Positions 25,157 to 33,889 of a stretch of DNA of 64,000 nucleotides are shown piece by piece. How positions within the stretch are numbered: position 1 is the first letter of the stretch; each line of letters begins with the position of its first letter. Source of the stretch: Tritrichomonas musculus (Eukaryota; Parabasalia; Tritrichomonadida; Tritrichomonadidae); NCBI GenBank assembly GCA_039105265.1, contig JAPFFF010000007.1, positions 3,782,001-3,846,000 of the forward strand, given 5' to 3'. Under the pieces are notes generated by a model. That model saw only the letters and a program-made list of their open reading frames with translations. It ran no database searches and had not been told where the DNA came from. The translations under genes were made by a program, and so were the position numbers.

Positions 25157-27658
25157 ATGTTTACAATAGAGCAAGCTGGCAGTATTAAGAAAGTTAATAC
25201 AATTGATGAATTAATTATAGAATATATTAAGAAATATAGTTGTCAAGCGAATTTAGGATCAAATTCATTAAATGAAGAAAAAATAAAAGAATTGTTAAAA
25301 CCTTATGCTTTAACTACAGATTTATTTGATTATGTAAAAGTTGAAGAAATTAATGATAAACAGGATAAACTAACATTTTCATCAACAAAAGAAGATTATG
25401 AAACTAACAAAGATTCAACAACAATAGTACCGACATTAAGTTTATTAAATCAGTTAGTTAATGATAAAAATAATAATTTCAATATAGTAAAGTACGATAA
25501 TGAATTTGAATACGATGAATATAAATCGTTAAATTTAACATATTTTGATGAAACATATGATGAAAAAGTATTAAGTATGAAATCATGTATAAGTATGTAT
25601 TATGATTTACGTGATAAATTATTATATGATAAACAAGATAAACTAGAATTTTCATCAACAAAAGAACACTATGAAACTAATAAAGAATCTACTACAATAA
25701 TACCAACATTATCATTAATAACTGAATTAATATCAAACAACAACAATAGTATTGAAATACTTAAAGATGAAACAATATATAATAACGATAATGAAATATT
25801 CTTTAATAATATTCAAGAAGCTGCTAATGACAACAATGTTTTATCATCTCAATTAGCTATAAATTTCATATGGAAATATATTGAATATATGATTGAATTT
25901 CATGCTGTATTAAAAAATGAATTGACAAGAAGTTATAGATTTAATATTGAAGATTATGAAACACTAACTTTAAATAATATTGATAATGAAAAAGAATATG
26001 AAGTATTAAGTGAAAAATCATCATTAAAAATGTATTATAACTTACTAAATAAAATTAAAACCAAACAAGATTCATTAACAATATCAACAACAAAAGAACA
26101 TTATGAAACTAATAAAGAATCTACTACAATAGTTCCATCATTAAGTTTATTAAATGAATTGATATCAAATAATGATAAATATGTAGCTAAAAATGAAGAT
26201 GGTTCATTAACATTAAATTCAACAAATGATACTGTATTATCGGTTTTTTCTAATAATAGTTATGGTCCTATAATAAAATTGGGTGTTGATAATAAAAATT
26301 ATGGACAAATACATTATACAACAAATAATCGAATATATTTATCATTAAAAAATGATAATTTTTTAGAATATAATGGATCAGATCAATCACTTAATCTTTA
26401 TTGTAAAGTATTTAAAATATTCAATAATAAACAAAATAGTGGTTCGTGTATTGATTTATTATTAGGTCTTGATAGTAAAAGGTGTATAAAATTACATTAT
26501 TATTATTCTTGGCCGACAGATCCTAATAGAAATATATTTATTAATTCTACAGATTTATCAATTGCTGATTCTAAATTTATAACATTCACTAAAAATCAAA
26601 GTAGAAATAAAACAGATAGTACAGATATTATTGAAACATTTTCTACTACATTTGAAGATAATATTAGTGTTTTTGTTAATGATTTACGTAAAACAGAAAA
26701 TGATAAATATTTAAGTGAATCAGAATGTAATAATAAATATGTTTCTAAAAATGATGATTCAACTATTAAAGGTACATTGTCAATATTAGATGAAAATGCT
26801 GCAAATTCATTAATATTTGGTAGAAGTTCAACTGAAAATGAAGCTGCAACATTAAGCTTTTTCGATAATTCAGGAGCTTTAGGAGTTGTTGGTAATGAAA
26901 ATCTTATAAACTGGAATACAACAAATACAACTTTTTATAATAATATTGTATTATTTTATAGTAAATTAGAAATAGGAAGTAAAGAACCTAATGGATTACT
27001 TGTTTATCAAGAAAATCCAAATTTATGTGAATCAAATATAGTTCTTGGCCTTAATTCAGCAAAATGTGCAAAAATACAATATTATAATCAAGGTAATTTA
27101 GCTTATTATAGAATATTATTTGATAATTCAAACATATTTTCTTATGAAGTTTCTACATCAGGAAGAAATACAACAATTAACTCTAATTTAAATGTTAACG
27201 GTAAAATTACATCAAATGGATCAAATACGATTACTCATTATTGTCCTATTGAGAATTCTTTAAATAATATTGATGATTTTATTATAGGAACTCCTGTTTA
27301 CTTAACCGGAAAAGTATATAAACGAAAAGATGATAAATGGATAGAATCAAATGAAGATGATGTTATTGATTGTATATGTTCAGTTAAAACACAAGGAATA
27401 TGGAAAGAATATATAGGTATTTGTACACATATAGATAAAGAAAACAATTCAATCAAGTTTGCAACTCAAGGCGATTATCTTGTTCGTGTTACTGATTCTT
27501 CATGTTATAGTATAGGTGATGAAGTATTTATTGATGATGATAATAAGCTTAAGATTTTATCAGGTGAAACAGCAATAACATCAAAAATAAAAAGATTAAC
27601 TGTAGGTATAGTAACATCAATTATAAACAAAAATATGTTAGCAGTTTTTAAATCTTAA
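25157..27658 (+). CDS. fibre-like protein of Polinton C (833 aa)
   Basis: The N-terminus MFTIEQAGSIKKVNTIDELI matches A and B. Three copies of a roughly 33-residue unit (KQDKLTFSSTKEDYETNKDS and TTIVPTLSLLNQL) lie at about residues 72, 160 and 305. A long Asn/Ser-rich beta region follows, typical of trimeric fibres. The last 150 residues (NTITHYCPIENSLNN to the end, with YSIGDEVFIDDDNKLKILSG and ITSKIKRLTVGI) are shared with A and B. Conserved ends around a variable middle fit a receptor-binding fibre with a constant base and a constant tip or trimerisation domain. The last bases overlap the next, convergent gene. Confidence 0.75.
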   Translation: MFTIEQAGSIKKVNTIDELIIEYIKKYSCQANLGSNSLNEEKIKELLKPYALTTDLFDYVKVEEINDKQDKLTFSSTKEDYETNKDSTTIVPTLSLLNQLVNDKNNNFNIVKYDNEFEYDEYKSLNLTYFDETYDEKVLSMKSCISMYYDLRDKLLYDKQDKLEFSSTKEHYETNKESTTIIPTLSLITELISNNNNSIEILKDETIYNNDNEIFFNNIQEAANDNNVLSSQLAINFIWKYIEYMIEFHAVLKNELTRSYRFNIEDYETLTLNNIDNEKEYEVLSEKSSLKMYYNLLNKIKTKQDSLTISTTKEHYETNKESTTIVPSLSLLNELISNNDKYVAKNEDGSLTLNSTNDTVLSVFSNNSYGPIIKLGVDNKNYGQIHYTTNNRIYLSLKNDNFLEYNGSDQSLNLYCKVFKIFNNKQNSGSCIDLLLGLDSKRCIKLHYYYSWPTDPNRNIFINSTDLSIADSKFITFTKNQSRNKTDSTDIIETFSTTFEDNISVFVNDLRKTENDKYLSESECNNKYVSKNDDSTIKGTLSILDENAANSLIFGRSSTENEAATLSFFDNSGALGVVGNENLINWNTTNTTFYNNIVLFYSKLEIGSKEPNGLLVYQENPNLCESNIVLGLNSAKCAKIQYYNQGNLAYYRILFDNSNIFSYEVSTSGRNTTINSNLNVNGKITSNGSNTITHYCPIENSLNNIDDFIIGTPVYLTGKVYKRKDDKWIESNEDDVIDCICSVKTQGIWKEYIGICTHIDKENNSIKFATQGDYLVRVTDSSCYSIGDEVFIDDDNKLKILSGETAITSKIKRLTVGIVTSIINKNMLAVFKS

Positions 27659-27963
27659 ATATTAAGTTTATTAATTAATTTGTCTGTCATATAAATAGAA
27701 AGATTAATATCATATTTCTCTTTTAATTCTTTTCTAACATAACTTATCTGAGTATGTTTTGGTAGTTTAGCAATAATATTTTTAGTTTCTTCATTTTCAA
27801 TATATTCTAATACTTGTTTTTGTTGTTCTTCATTTAAATACTTACTTTTATTAAAAATGTTATTTCTTTGTTTTGGTGTTTTTGGTTTTTCTTTCTCTTT
27901 CAATAATTCATTTAATAAGTTTTTGATTTCACTTAATTCTTTTAATATATCTTGATTAGACAT
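27655..27963 (-). CDS. small conserved helical protein (102 aa)
   Basis: The C-terminal 65 residues match the proteins at 42721 (B) and 59413 (A): NIFNKSKYLNEEQQKQVLEY, then AKLPKHTQISYVRKEL and INLSIYMTDKLI. The end looks like a helix-turn-helix, so DNA binding is possible. Here the gene lies downstream of the polymerase on the same strand; in A and B it is upstream and divergent. I use the ATG at 27963 because the codons before it lack an ATG. Confidence 0.75.
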   Translation of the reverse strand: MSNQDILKELSEIKNLLNELLKEKEKPKTPKQRNNIFNKSKYLNEEQQKQVLEYIENEETKNIIAKLPKHTQISYVRKELKEKYDINLSIYMTDKLINKLNI

Positions 27964-28015
27964 TATCAATTTGAATTAAAAATAAAAATAAAAAATAAAG
28001 TTTTTTAAAATTGAT

Positions 28016-31000
28016 TTATTGATTTATTAAATAATCATTAGCAGAAAGACCAAATATATAAGGAGCACAAGATTGATTTTCTAATACAATCATTTTATTA
28101 TGAAAAGCAGTTAAAGCGTTCTTATTTATAGTTACTTTACTCATTATATTATTTTTCATTTGAAGATTTATATTTTGTCCTATTTTTACTGTTTGATTCT
28201 TTAATATTTCATTATAATCTTCATATTCTATCTTATTCTTTTTAAGACAAACTCCTTTTAATTTTAATGATTTTGTTTGTTTATTGTTATTAAAGATCGT
28301 ATAGCATTTTGCACATAATGCAATTTGATTTTCACCATATTTTTCTACACATAATCCTAATATCTTCTTTTCATCATAAACATTATTTATATTAGGATTA
28401 GGCATAAATTTGTAAATATGTTTGTTATAGAATTCATAATCTTTAATTATGTATTTGAATTCTTGATCTATATCTTTTGTTGAATCTCCTGAAACTGCAA
28501 AATAATATGAATCAGTATCAAGTGAAGTTAAATGAAACTTATTTGTATCTAAACATCTATTCATAAAATCGTAATAGAATGTAAGATAAACAAACTTAGC
28601 ATTATCTAAAGTCCAAAATGATTCTTGTAAACAAGTTGTACAATGATAGTATTTAGGTTGTTGTTGTATTATAAATAAATCATCTTTTAACTGAGCACCA
28701 TTCATATAAGTTTGAGAAATAATATACTGATAAGCTTTGTTAGTATCGCAAATCTTTACTTTACAAAACTTTTCTGTATTTATTCCGTCATATCCATATG
28801 AACCATTCATACTTATCTTATAAAACTTTTCATTTCCTTTCTCTTTCTTTGAAATAATATCTTGTCTCTTTTTCATAAAAGTTGTTACAAATTCATTAAA
28901 ACCTGTATGAGCTTCATATAATGAAATAGATTTAACATCTTCTAAAATAAGTCCATGATCTAATAAAAACCATAAATAATAGTTAGAAAATGTCATATAC
29001 TGACCATATGTATCTAATAGCATAGTTAGTTTTCGTTCTTCTTTATTTAATGATGTTAGTTTGTGTTTTTCAAGATAATTGTACATATAACTACCTATTA
29101 CATTTTCTTCATTTTTAATCATAATATTTCTGAAAACAGGTGGAAAATTAATAAAGTAGTTAATCTTATTTTTAGGACATACTAGTTTAACTTCAGCTTT
29201 GAATAAATATTTTGGATTAGGTTGAAATCTTGTTTTGTTTGTTATGATATCTAATGCTCTTTGTTTTGATTGTTTATCTTTAACTTCAATTCTTTTAATA
29301 AATGAACCCGGCATATACATTATACCACCATGATACTTATTAAAATCATGTTTTGTTGATGAAAATGAAGAAGGATATAAACTATTAAAATCTATTCCTA
29401 AAACATGAGTCATAATATTTTCAGTATCTTCACTTATTACTTTATTATTTTCAGAATCATATCTGAATTTATTAATATGAGTTTCTCCTTTAATATTATA
29501 TCTATGTTGAACATTTGATAAACCACCTGTTATATTATTTCTTAAACTATAGTATTCTTGTTCATCATTTATTAAAGTAGGAAGATGTTTTAGTTTACAA
29601 TATTTCTTTAATTGAATTCTTAATCTTGTTATTTTTTCATCATTTCTCTTACGAAGTTTATTACATTCTATACAACATAGTTTACAGTTCTTTAATTCAT
29701 GTCCTAAATCATTATCAATTCTATCTAATGTAGGCTTATTTTCACTAGTAAAATGTTCATCACATAAATAACAACAAGAATTCTCATACATTTTCATAAA
29801 TTCATCATAATCAGAAACATTTATACATTTATCAAGATTTCTAGGTTTATCTTTATGTGTTTGATTATATTTTTGATCTTGTTTATAATAACTATCACAT
29901 TTATAGCGAAACCATTTTATAGAAGGTTTAAATGTATTTTCTTTATTAATTATTTCATATTTAGCATTTACATCAAAATCTTTATAAGCTAGAGCATATT
30001 TAATACAAGCTGAACATTTTGATAATGATAAGTTAGAAATCAGATCTACTTTATATTCAGCATTCATCTTTATTAAGTTATCTAAAGGTTTAATCATCAT
30101 TTCAACATCATTATCATTATAAGCTAACAAATAAGACCATCTATCTCTATAATTCTTACTATCTTTAACATATTCTTCATATTCTTCTTTTGTTAAAGGA
30201 TTCTTTTGATTAAGATAGCTATAGAAATCATCATAGTTAAAAGGTTCAGATTTAGATAAAACTTCATTATAGTTTTCACTGTTAATAGCTTCATACGGAA
30301 ATACTCCTTTATTACTATTATCTAAACCACCAAAATCAGTACCAAACTGTTTTAATGTTCCACCAGCTACAAAAGATTGAGCATCAATAAACCTTAGTTT
30401 AGTATCATATTTTGATGAAACTAGAATAAATTGTTTTAATGATGATAATGTTCCTATTATGCTATTTGATTCAATTTTCCAGTGTTCAGCATTAAGATAC
30501 TGTTTAAATAAGTTACTATCAAATCTAGAAGAATTAAAACCGAATACAGTTATAACATTTATATTAGAATCTATATTTTCAGGTACACATGAATACTGTT
30601 GTTTATCTTTATATACTGTTAATGATTGTTCAAATAACCAGTTTATCCAATTTATAATAAACTCATTACTATCTCTTAAACTAAAATTCTTTGTTAATAA
30701 TCCTTTTGCTGATTTAACACATGATGAAACTGATATAGGTATTAATCTAGAGTTAATTGTGGTTGATTTACTTGATTCTTTATTTATAATTTGTTCCATA
30801 GTTTCAAAATCATAAGTTATATAATAAATATTAGGTTTCCATTCTATATCATAAGCTAAACAATATTCATAAACAGAATTATTAAGAATATGAGGACAGT
30901 ATGGTAAAGCTTCTTTAACAGGTACAAAATGTTTCTTAAACTTAGAATCACAATGTTTAACATGATCTTCGAATCTATATAAGTTTTGTTTACCATAATG

Positions 31001-32497
31001 AACATATGAATTACATTTAGGACATATATGAATTTGTGTTAACTTTTCAGCATCTTTAATAAACATAATATGAATTGTAAGATCTTTTGTAAATAATAAT
31101 GCTGAATATGTTTGATAATCTTTATTGAAAAACCATTGTTCTTGAATATCATATTGATTAATTTCACTAAAATATTCATAAATGTTGATATTGATTTTAT
31201 GTTTTTGTGCTGATTCTTTCATTTCATCTAATGTTACACCTTTAAAATTATTTAGTATAAGTTGTCCTTCTTTAGGTATTTTTGTTGTATATTTGATGTT
31301 ATGTTCTTCTAATAATAATTTTTTAGCAACTTTAGTTCTATGTATAATATCATATTTCTTTGTATTAGTTAATTCTGAATATAAACAACAAGCTAAGAAT
31401 CTAAACCAGCATAAACAATCATCTTCATCATCAGCTATTATATAATTCTTTTGTGATTTGAAAATTTTGGGTAGATCTTTAATATGTCCAGTTACTTTTC
31501 TCATTCTTGAAACTGTAAATGAAACTGAATGTACTATTGTTAATTTATTGTTAGATGATGTAGTTTCATAACTGTTTAAAACTGTTTCTATATACATTTT
31601 ACAACTTTCTAAGCTTTGTTCATTATTAATTATTATTGGAATAGAAGCTTTATAATTTTTCCATCTTATTTCTCTAGCTTCATATTCATATGTTTCTTTA
31701 TATGTTTCAAAATTAAACGAACTTGTTTCAAAAACTCCACTTAACTGAAAATGTATTTTAAAAGGTTTTATCTCTTCTTTGTATACTTTATATAATGATT
31801 CATATATGTTATTAAGTGAAGATATTTCATTAAAATAATATGTAATTATTGGTTCTCTATTATCATATCTTTCTTTAATAAATTCAATAGGATAATGATA
31901 ATTTTGTAATGTTTCTACAGCTTTATCGAAATTATTAGGGTAATTGATAATAAGAAAATCTTTATGCTTATTTTGAAAAGAATGTCCGTTTTTCTGTAAA
32001 TAATCATATAGTTCTTGATTTTCTGGTTCATTTATTACTGGTTTATCAATTATATCTAATACTTCATTTATAGCTTTCTTTGCGATTTCTATATTATTCT
32101 TAATTATTTGTTCTTGTTTAAACTTATTTCTTATTGATTTGTGTATATATTCATCATGTTTATCATTATATTTATATTTATCTTTATTTTCACTTAATTG
32201 TTTAAAGAAGTTATTATCATCTTTATCTTCTCCTTCTTTAATAAATTTGCAATTAATAAATCTTGATATATGATCTTCATTTAATGTATTAAGATTTTCA
32301 TCAATATCATCATATAATAATAATATGTCAAAAGCTTTATTTTTATTTAAATAATTACATAAATTTTGTTTTGTTCTTTCATTATCATTAGTTATAGCAA
32401 TATTAGCATCTAAAAATGAATTCAATTCAATAATATTATCATTTAATGTTTTATTATCCCAATTTTTGAAAAATGCTGTTGTAATTATTTTAGTCAT
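28016..32497 (-). CDS. polB: protein-primed family B DNA polymerase of Polinton C (1493 aa)
   Basis: This is the replicative polymerase of the element. In order: a long N-terminal region with DDCLCWFRFLACCL (about 355), a C2HC finger IHICPKCNSYVHYGKQ, exonuclease motifs YITYDFETME (about 565), FGFNSSRFDSN and YNDNDVEMM, then a zinc HNH-like module (CYLCDEHF, PTLDRIDN, LCCIECNKLR; about 905-940). The polymerase motifs follow: DFNSLYPSSF, KISMNGSYGYDG, TSLDTDSYYF and KLKGVCLKK. All catalytic motifs expected of the family are present. The gene is on the minus strand, preceded by a 640-bp spacer with a palindrome array. Confidence 0.95.
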   Translation of the reverse strand: MTKIITTAFFKNWDNKTLNDNIIELNSFLDANIAITNDNERTKQNLCNYLNKNKAFDILLLYDDIDENLNTLNEDHISRFINCKFIKEGEDKDDNNFFKQLSENKDKYKYNDKHDEYIHKSIRNKFKQEQIIKNNIEIAKKAINEVLDIIDKPVINEPENQELYDYLQKNGHSFQNKHKDFLIINYPNNFDKAVETLQNYHYPIEFIKERYDNREPIITYYFNEISSLNNIYESLYKVYKEEIKPFKIHFQLSGVFETSSFNFETYKETYEYEAREIRWKNYKASIPIIINNEQSLESCKMYIETVLNSYETTSSNNKLTIVHSVSFTVSRMRKVTGHIKDLPKIFKSQKNYIIADDEDDCLCWFRFLACCLYSELTNTKKYDIIHRTKVAKKLLLEEHNIKYTTKIPKEGQLILNNFKGVTLDEMKESAQKHKININIYEYFSEINQYDIQEQWFFNKDYQTYSALLFTKDLTIHIMFIKDAEKLTQIHICPKCNSYVHYGKQNLYRFEDHVKHCDSKFKKHFVPVKEALPYCPHILNNSVYEYCLAYDIEWKPNIYYITYDFETMEQIINKESSKSTTINSRLIPISVSSCVKSAKGLLTKNFSLRDSNEFIINWINWLFEQSLTVYKDKQQYSCVPENIDSNINVITVFGFNSSRFDSNLFKQYLNAEHWKIESNSIIGTLSSLKQFILVSSKYDTKLRFIDAQSFVAGGTLKQFGTDFGGLDNSNKGVFPYEAINSENYNEVLSKSEPFNYDDFYSYLNQKNPLTKEEYEEYVKDSKNYRDRWSYLLAYNDNDVEMMIKPLDNLIKMNAEYKVDLISNLSLSKCSACIKYALAYKDFDVNAKYEIINKENTFKPSIKWFRYKCDSYYKQDQKYNQTHKDKPRNLDKCINVSDYDEFMKMYENSCCYLCDEHFTSENKPTLDRIDNDLGHELKNCKLCCIECNKLRKRNDEKITRLRIQLKKYCKLKHLPTLINDEQEYYSLRNNITGGLSNVQHRYNIKGETHINKFRYDSENNKVISEDTENIMTHVLGIDFNSLYPSSFSSTKHDFNKYHGGIMYMPGSFIKRIEVKDKQSKQRALDIITNKTRFQPNPKYLFKAEVKLVCPKNKINYFINFPPVFRNIMIKNEENVIGSYMYNYLEKHKLTSLNKEERKLTMLLDTYGQYMTFSNYYLWFLLDHGLILEDVKSISLYEAHTGFNEFVTTFMKKRQDIISKKEKGNEKFYKISMNGSYGYDGINTEKFCKVKICDTNKAYQYIISQTYMNGAQLKDDLFIIQQQPKYYHCTTCLQESFWTLDNAKFVYLTFYYDFMNRCLDTNKFHLTSLDTDSYYFAVSGDSTKDIDQEFKYIIKDYEFYNKHIYKFMPNPNINNVYDEKKILGLCVEKYGENQIALCAKCYTIFNNNKQTKSLKLKGVCLKKNKIEYEDYNEILKNQTVKIGQNINLQMKNNIMSKVTINKNALTAFHNKMIVLENQSCAPYIFGLSANDYLINQ

Positions 32498-33136
32498 TTT
32501 TGCTTTTTGTTATTTATGTGTGATTAAAAATTAAAAAATATAATAATTTAAAATTATAATATTTCAAAATTCAAAATTAAATATAAAAATATAATAATTA
32601 ATAACTCTTCTTTTATTCTATATACTCTATTTTATTTATTTTCTCTTCTTTCTCTATTATTCTACAAAAACATAATTGTCAAAATTTAAAAGTGACAATT
32701 ATCCACTTTATTTAGTATTCAATTATTTAAAGAGCAAATTTGCTTTATTTTTTGAATTGAATTGATATTGAAAATCATAGAAATTAGAGTTTGTTTTATT
32801 ATTTCAATACTTTAAATAGCAAATTTGCTTTATTATTTTCTCAGTTTTTCAATAATCATTGAATTATTTTAAAGAGTAAAATTGCTTTATAATATTTTCA
32901 ATAATCATTGAATTAAAATAAAGAGCAAATTTGCTTTTTATATTTTGAATAATCATAATTAAACGAATAAAAGAACAAATTTGCTTTATTTAAATTTAAT
33001 AAAAAATGTTATACTATCTATTTTTCGAACTTGATATCTTTTATTTATGATTATTCCATTAAGTTAAACATTGAATTAAATATTCAATTAAAAGTAAAAA
33101 ATAAAAATAATAAATACAAAAATAAAGTTTAAGTTT
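32498..33136. promoter_or_regulatory. 639-bp AT-rich spacer upstream of the C polymerase
   Basis: This is the longest gene-free stretch inside C. No open frame of note is present. The part nearest the polymerase is plain AT-rich sequence with a pyrimidine run (32610-32660). The middle holds five palindromes listed separately. The far end carries mirrored attaaaaat-like words before the terminal gene. It is a good candidate for polymerase regulation or for an internal replication signal; nothing in the sequence decides between them. Confidence 0.5.
32728..32991. repeat. array of five gcaaatttgc palindromes
   Basis: Five near-copies of aaagagcaaatttgctttat start at about 32728, 32813, 32871, 32920 and 32969. 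The last three are spaced 49 bases apart. Between them lies a second imperfect palindrome, caataatcattgaatt, so the last units form a loose tandem repeat. Each copy is a self-complementary site with a GC-containing core in very AT-rich sequence. Confidence 0.8.
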
Positions 33137-33652
33137 TTAATTAAGATAGTTTCTGAAATCTGATAATATATTTTCTGCTTCACTTAAATTTTCATTTATT
33201 AATTTATATGCTCTAAATAATTTTTGTCCTTGTTCATTATTAATAAAATAATCATAAGCTACTTTAACAAAATTTTCTCTAATATCATAACAATAATCAT
33301 TATCTAAAATTTCTTTAATATATTTACTTTTAGTTGATTCTTTTGTTAAATATTCAATTAAGTATTCAGTTGATTCAATTAACTCTTTATTTTCTATCTT
33401 ATTTTGTTTTGTTTCACTAATTAATTTTAGAACTTTCTTTAGCGTTTTGGTCATTGTTGTAAATTCTTCTGTTTTAGAATCATCTTCATCTTCATTTTCA
33501 AGTTCTATTAAGCACATATCAACTTTAAGAGCAAGAATAGATAGAAAATCATCTACTAATTTATCAATAGATTCGTTATCGATAAAAGCTTTACGTGCAT
33601 AATTAGCAAATACTTTAGCAATAACTTTCATGCAAGATTCTGAGTTCATCAT
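33137..33652 (-). CDS. terminal helical protein of Polinton C (171 aa)
   Basis: This is the first gene inside the right end, pointing inward, driven by the same repeat as the 146-residue gene at the other end. It is Glu/Lys-rich and helical throughout (KVIAKVFANYARKAF, then MTKTLKKVLKLISET). It has no acidic tail, no recognised motif and no clear relative elsewhere in the window. The function is unknown. Confidence 0.72.
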   Translation of the reverse strand: MMNSESCMKVIAKVFANYARKAFIDNESIDKLVDDFLSILALKVDMCLIELENEDEDDSKTEEFTTMTKTLKKVLKLISETKQNKIENKELIESTEYLIEYLTKESTKSKYIKEILDNDYCYDIRENFVKVAYDYFINNEQGQKLFRAYKLINENLSEAENILSDFRNYLN

Positions 33653-33669
33653 TTTTGTTGTTGTTGTTG

Positions 33670-33883
33670 TTTTTGTTGTATGATATGAAAATAAAAAATA
33701 AAAAAATTTTTTAAAATTAAATTTTATATTATTTATTGGATGTTGTAGATTGTATATGAAAATCGGATTTTTTTCATATAGAAGGTATAATGGTTATAGA
33801 TTGTGTAGAGATTTGGTTTAAAAATATTAGGTCAAGTACGAAAAAAATTATCTGGTGGTCTATTCGCACACATATATCCTCCT
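33670..33883 (-). repeat. Polinton C right terminal inverted repeat
   Basis: The inverted counterpart of 12606-12819, ending atatcctcct. One substitution is visible between the two copies, near 33785. The inner boundary lies in a gtt-rich stretch just before the terminal gene. Confidence 0.94.
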
Positions 33884-33889
33884 CACGTT
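33884..33889 (+). repeat. target site duplication of Polinton C, right copy
   Basis: The six bases cacgtt directly after the last base of C, matching 12600-12605. Confidence 0.93.

Larger units (their letters stand above)
12606..33883 (+). mobile_element. Polinton C (21.3 kb, looks whole)
   Basis: This is a complete-looking Polinton bounded by 214-bp inverted repeats starting aggaggatatat and by a 6-bp target duplication. All core genes are open: ATPase, capsid, integrase, large protein, fibre-like protein and polymerase, plus ten small genes. It is visibly more AT-rich than A and B, prefers AGA and TTA codons, and its proteins are clearly diverged from theirs, so it is a separate lineage. 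No breaks are seen. The repeats differ at one base by eye, which suggests a young insertion. Confidence 0.95.

Noticed and set aside
32728-32991. CRISPR array
   Set aside because: The repeats are palindromes of about 20 bases with AT-rich, non-unique spacers of uneven length, no Cas genes, and a eukaryotic transposon context.
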